This document shows, piece by piece, positions 61,290 through 64,000 of a DNA stretch of 64,000 nt; the first letter of the stretch is position 1, and every line of letters starts with the position of its first letter. The DNA is taken from assembly GCA_030407005.1 (NCBI GenBank), contig JAUDYN010000002.1:1984001-2048000 (forward strand), given 5' to 3'. The notes beneath the pieces were generated by a model, which did not search any database, was not told where the DNA came from, and saw only the letters and a list, made by a program, of their open reading frames with translations. The stretch is from Desarmillaria ectypa. Taxonomy: Eukaryota; Basidiomycota; Agaricomycetes; Agaricales; Physalacriaceae. A program made the position numbers and the translations under genes.

Positions 61290-62187
61290 CTATTTGATCT
61301 TGTCCAGCGGCCTGGATTTGAGCCAAGTCAGCAGAAAATACACGAAGATATGGAGAAACCGACCTGTTGAATCCGCCACGTCTAAAGGGGAAAAAATCAA
61401 GTTAGGTCTCATCGTAGAAAAAAAGCAAGTCCTTCACCTGTTCATATATTGTCGCCAAGTCCGTGTCTTCTTAACGTTTGCAGAACCTTCTTGGTTACCA
61501 TCGACATGCTTTCCCTGTTGAAATATCAGGAGACAATGCTTCGGCTCCCAGTTGACAATGATTACCTTGGTTGAGCCGAATCCACCGAGGCCCATCATGC
61601 CTATCATGGCGTCCTCGTCTGGGTTGTCCATGGCTTCGTTTTGAACATCATCGGGAGCATCGGGGTCTAAATTCGGTCTGGTAGAACGAGGAGTACGTCT
61701 TTCTATTTGGAGTGGTAAACGATAAATACCTGGCAATGCAATAGGATAGACTCGCCTGTATCATTTGAAACGCTATCCTTCTGCGCTGGTTCCCTTGGCT
61801 TATCTGAACGACGTAAATCATCGTGCTTGGAGGATTCACCACGGCCTTTCACATCATCGCGGTCGCGTGGCCCATCTCTTGGTCTGTAGTCTCTGTCTCC
61901 TCGTTCTCTATCCCTCCGCGAGTCTTCCCTATCACGTCCATAGTCTCGATGATCTAGAGGCATTTTGTCAGCCATTTCGGTATTGCGAGAATTGAGGAGA
62001 AGGTGCAGTCACCGTGTCTTGATCGTCGGTCTCTGTCTCGTCGAGGACTTCGTGATCTGTCCCGGTCGCGGCGAGGGCTGGGAGAACGTCGTCGGCCTCC
62101 ACGGTCACTCCGTGAATAACGGTCTTTGTCTCTTGAGTCGCGCTCCCAGCTTCTATCCCGACGACGGTGGTCACCTCTTGAGGACAT
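61290..62187 (-). CDS. SNRNP27: U4/U6.U5 tri-snRNP 27 kDa-like splicing factor
   Basis: The start MSSRGDHRRRDRSWERDSRD at 62187 leads into a long Arg/Asp/Ser/Glu (RS/RD-like) domain that continues after a splice (about 61955-62013) as RSRHDHRDYGRDREDSRRDR. The conserved core MIGMMGLGGFGSTKGKHVDG follows, then TRTWRQYMNRRGGFNRPLDK, the SNRNP27 signature, ending IK with TAG at 61290-61292. This is the Snu23/Prp38-associated family of tri-snRNP proteins acting in spliceosome activation. The core matches human SNRNP27 closely, although exon joins inside the core were placed by eye. The final exon needs the splice that yields FNR/PLDKIK. Confidence 0.85.
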
Positions 62188-62310
62188 CCTTTTATTAGGA
62201 TTGAGTGCGAAAGAACAGAGCAATGTCACGCATGTCACAGATTCAGGTCGCAAAATAGCCGGCGGCCACCGTTTTTCGACATCCACCTTGGACAAGTTGC
62301 AAGGGCATCC
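62188..62310. promoter_or_regulatory. bidirectional promoter SNRNP27 / RRM-like orphan
   Basis: 123 bp between divergent start codons. No recognised site. Confidence 0.45.
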
Positions 62311-63062
62311 ATGAGTCAAGTAGCTCGACTGGCTGCAAATGGCGCAGGTATTTTTTTTTACCTTGCTACATGTTAATTTCTAATTTATTTCATTTTACAG
62401 CTTTAGCCCACGCAAAACATATAGGCCTCTTCGGTGTACCTTCCACTGTAACCACTGGCGATATACGAAGGCTAATAACGAGAACCGGAGTCCAAGGCGT
62501 CTCGAATGGTGTCTATCCTTGCCTTCTCACATACTGCATTTTCTCATTCTTTGTAGTTGCTATCCAATATACACACAGGTACCGACGTACAGGAAACGTC
62601 TACCTCACATTATCACTCCCAAATTTCCTACGGGACAACCTACGAGTCTTGGAGGACGCGAAAATATCTGGAGTGACTCTGAAAGCAGAAGCATCTTTGT
62701 CGATACCTGATAAAGATTACCGCTATGGTGATGGGACCGGCACAACCGTGGTTGTGCAGGGTCCACCCGGGAAGGCTGATGTGCATATGTTCAGAGGAAT
62801 GCTAAGAGGTTACACCTTAGACCCTGGCCCCGAACCTATCACCCAAGTACCACTGTAAGTCGAATCAATCGTGAGATTGCATGTTCTCATCAGCTGTGCT
62901 AGGCCCAAGGGAGGTTTCTCAAGAGTGTCGCGTTTTCTCGTGCATTTTGCGACGGCTTCGGATGCGCACCGTTTTGTACGGGACATTCAAGGAGTGATCA
63001 CAGAAAGTTCCGGTGACCCGACGGTCCAGAGAGCGCCGTACCGAGCCCACGTTGTGTATTAA
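62311..63062 (+). CDS. unrecognised protein with possible RRM-like C-terminal part
   Basis: Four exons. The protein starts [20 protein letters not shown], then [20 protein letters not shown], which reads like the first beta-alpha of an RRM. The next exon continues [20 protein letters not shown], then [12 protein letters not shown]. The last exon has [20 protein letters not shown] followed by RFVRDIQG, similar to an RNP1 strand plus helix, and ends in [12 protein letters not shown] binding, perhaps mitochondrial, is inferred from fold-like pattern only; I recognise no named family. The stop lies 22 bp from the CBP20 stop. Confidence 0.6.
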
Positions 63063-63084
63063 TATTGAGTAAAATAAGTTTTCA

Positions 63085-63918
63085 TTACATTCGCTCTGCC
63101 TCGAGATCTTCGTCCAACCGAGAGCGCTGGCCCTGCCAGTAATAATAAGAATGGCGCAGCGAAATCAGGGAGCGTGACACTTACTGTCCTTGAGTTGTCT
63201 TCCTCGTCGTCGGGGGACCTGCCTCGTTTTAGTCTCCCTTCAACAACTGGCTCTGCTTCCTTCCAGTCACCACCTCCACCAGCAACTGCACCGGGACCGT
63301 CCTGGGCATCAGCATATCTTTCCTCGACCTGCCTCCTTCGTTCTATCTCCAGTCGTTGCGCCTGCGCTCCCCATCCCCCTCGACCTGGATCATAGTCTTG
63401 CCTATGTTCATCTCTTACCTGTCCACCGCTTTTCCCCCTTCCAAATTGCCGCCCTTCTTTATATCCCAGGTCAAGGTCACACCGAATGATGCGCTCATCT
63501 AGCTTGGTACCACTGACGTATCGCATACTGGCCAGTGCTTCCGCATGAGTATAGTATTCGACGAAGCAGAATCCACAGGGTGTCCTACGAAGTCATCAGT
63601 CAAGAATTCTGCTTACTGCCGTGGAGGACATACCTTGTATTGCGATCAAGACCCATAATGATCCTCTTTATCCCACCGCCATCCTCTGGACTGGCGCACT
63701 TGGCAAATAGCTCGTATATTTGTTCTTCGGTCGTGTAGAAACTCAAGTTACCTATCTGTTCTCATCGGTAAAGCCAGAACAGTGCAGGAAGGATGAATTT
63801 TGCATACGTAGAGTGTAGTTGACTTTGCAAGCAAGTCATTTTGCTTTTGGCGATCCACCCGTGTCTGTGAGTCCTTGTAGTTTGAAGGCTGGTCTAGCGG
63901 CTGCACAACATGGGCCAT
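63085..63918 (-). CDS. CBC2: nuclear cap-binding protein subunit 2 (CBP20)
   Basis: Small subunit of the nuclear cap-binding complex that binds m7G caps and takes part in splicing, export and quality control. The start [18 protein letters not shown] is followed by [14 protein letters not shown] and, after an intron, [20 protein letters not shown] (RNP2), [11 protein letters not shown], and [20 protein letters not shown] (RNP1). [20 protein letters not shown] and [18 protein letters not shown] form the cap-binding tail with conserved Arg/Asp. The last exon ([15 protein letters not shown]) needs the GTAAGT intron at about 63130-63180, ending TAA at 63085-63087. A disordered stretch lies between. 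The cap-stacking Tyr residues precede RNP2. Confidence 0.93.
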
Positions 63919-63973
63919 TGTGGACAAAGCTGGTGAACAAGGAACAAGTTGCAACTACATTATTTTGGCATTA

Positions 63974-63994
63974 GATAAATAAATAAATAAATAG
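63974..63994. repeat. AAAT tetranucleotide repeat
   Basis: About five copies of AAAT/ATAA just upstream of the CBP20 5' end. A likely length-variable microsatellite. Confidence 0.6.
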
Positions 63995-64000
63995 ACAGTT

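Overview
The window is 64 kb of nuclear DNA from a fungus, most likely a basidiomycete of the mushroom lineage (Agaricomycetes). The signs are dense short introns of about 45-60 nt with GT..AG ends, several exons shorter than 40 nt, a fungal retaining trehalose phosphorylase, an SSB-type ribosome-bound Hsp70, fungal-only factors (CBP4, FMP25, SIP5, FYV7) and a secreted double-psi beta-barrel protein with a Ser/Thr tail. I see no bacterial operons, CRISPR arrays, rRNA, tRNA or intact transposons. Most genes here are conserved housekeeping genes.

Layout. 0-8.6 kb: 3' part of an LSH/IRC5-type SNF2 remodeller (+), exportin CRM1 (-), an unrecognised small gene (-) and kinetochore SPC24 (+). 8.7-13 kb: CAF-1 large subunit (-) head-to-head with RFC2 (+). 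13.2-20.2 kb: SSB-type Hsp70 (-), mitoribosomal uS2m (+), anthranilate synthase TRP2 (-), SHQ1 (+). 21-28.7 kb: SLC35F6-like transporter (-), arrestin-domain adaptor (+), a tiny five-exon CBP4 gene (+), SIP5 (-). 28.7-30.7 kb: a gene-poor 2 kb. 30.7-37.4 kb: SERCA Ca2+ pump, secreted DPBB protein, an orphan (all +). 37.8-49.4 kb: a minus-strand block with FMP25, a decayed caspase-like fragment, POL5, an orphan with a C-terminal Cys/His motif, and trehalose phosphorylase. 49.6-58.3 kb: BRF1-like TFIIIB subunit (+), PAP2 phosphatase (-), a wrecked flavin monooxygenase copy (-) and its intact sister (-). 58.7-64 kb: PSY4, FYV7, eIF1/SUI1, SNRNP27, an RRM-like orphan and cap-binding CBP20, alternating strands.

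How it hangs together. From 7 to 23 kb and from 58 to 64 kb the genes alternate strand almost perfectly. This gives nine head-to-head pairs with roughly 113-390 bp between start codons, and several tail-to-tail pairs with only 22-32 bp between stop codons. The CAF-1/RFC2 pair joins two PCNA-linked replication functions over one 113-bp promoter carrying two ACGCGAC repeats. The right end is a run of RNA and translation genes. No unambiguous new system is visible. The best leads are the caspase-like remnant, the FMO duplication with a sharp internal deletion, the three orphan proteins, a divergent BRF1, and a UPR-like element upstream of SERCA.
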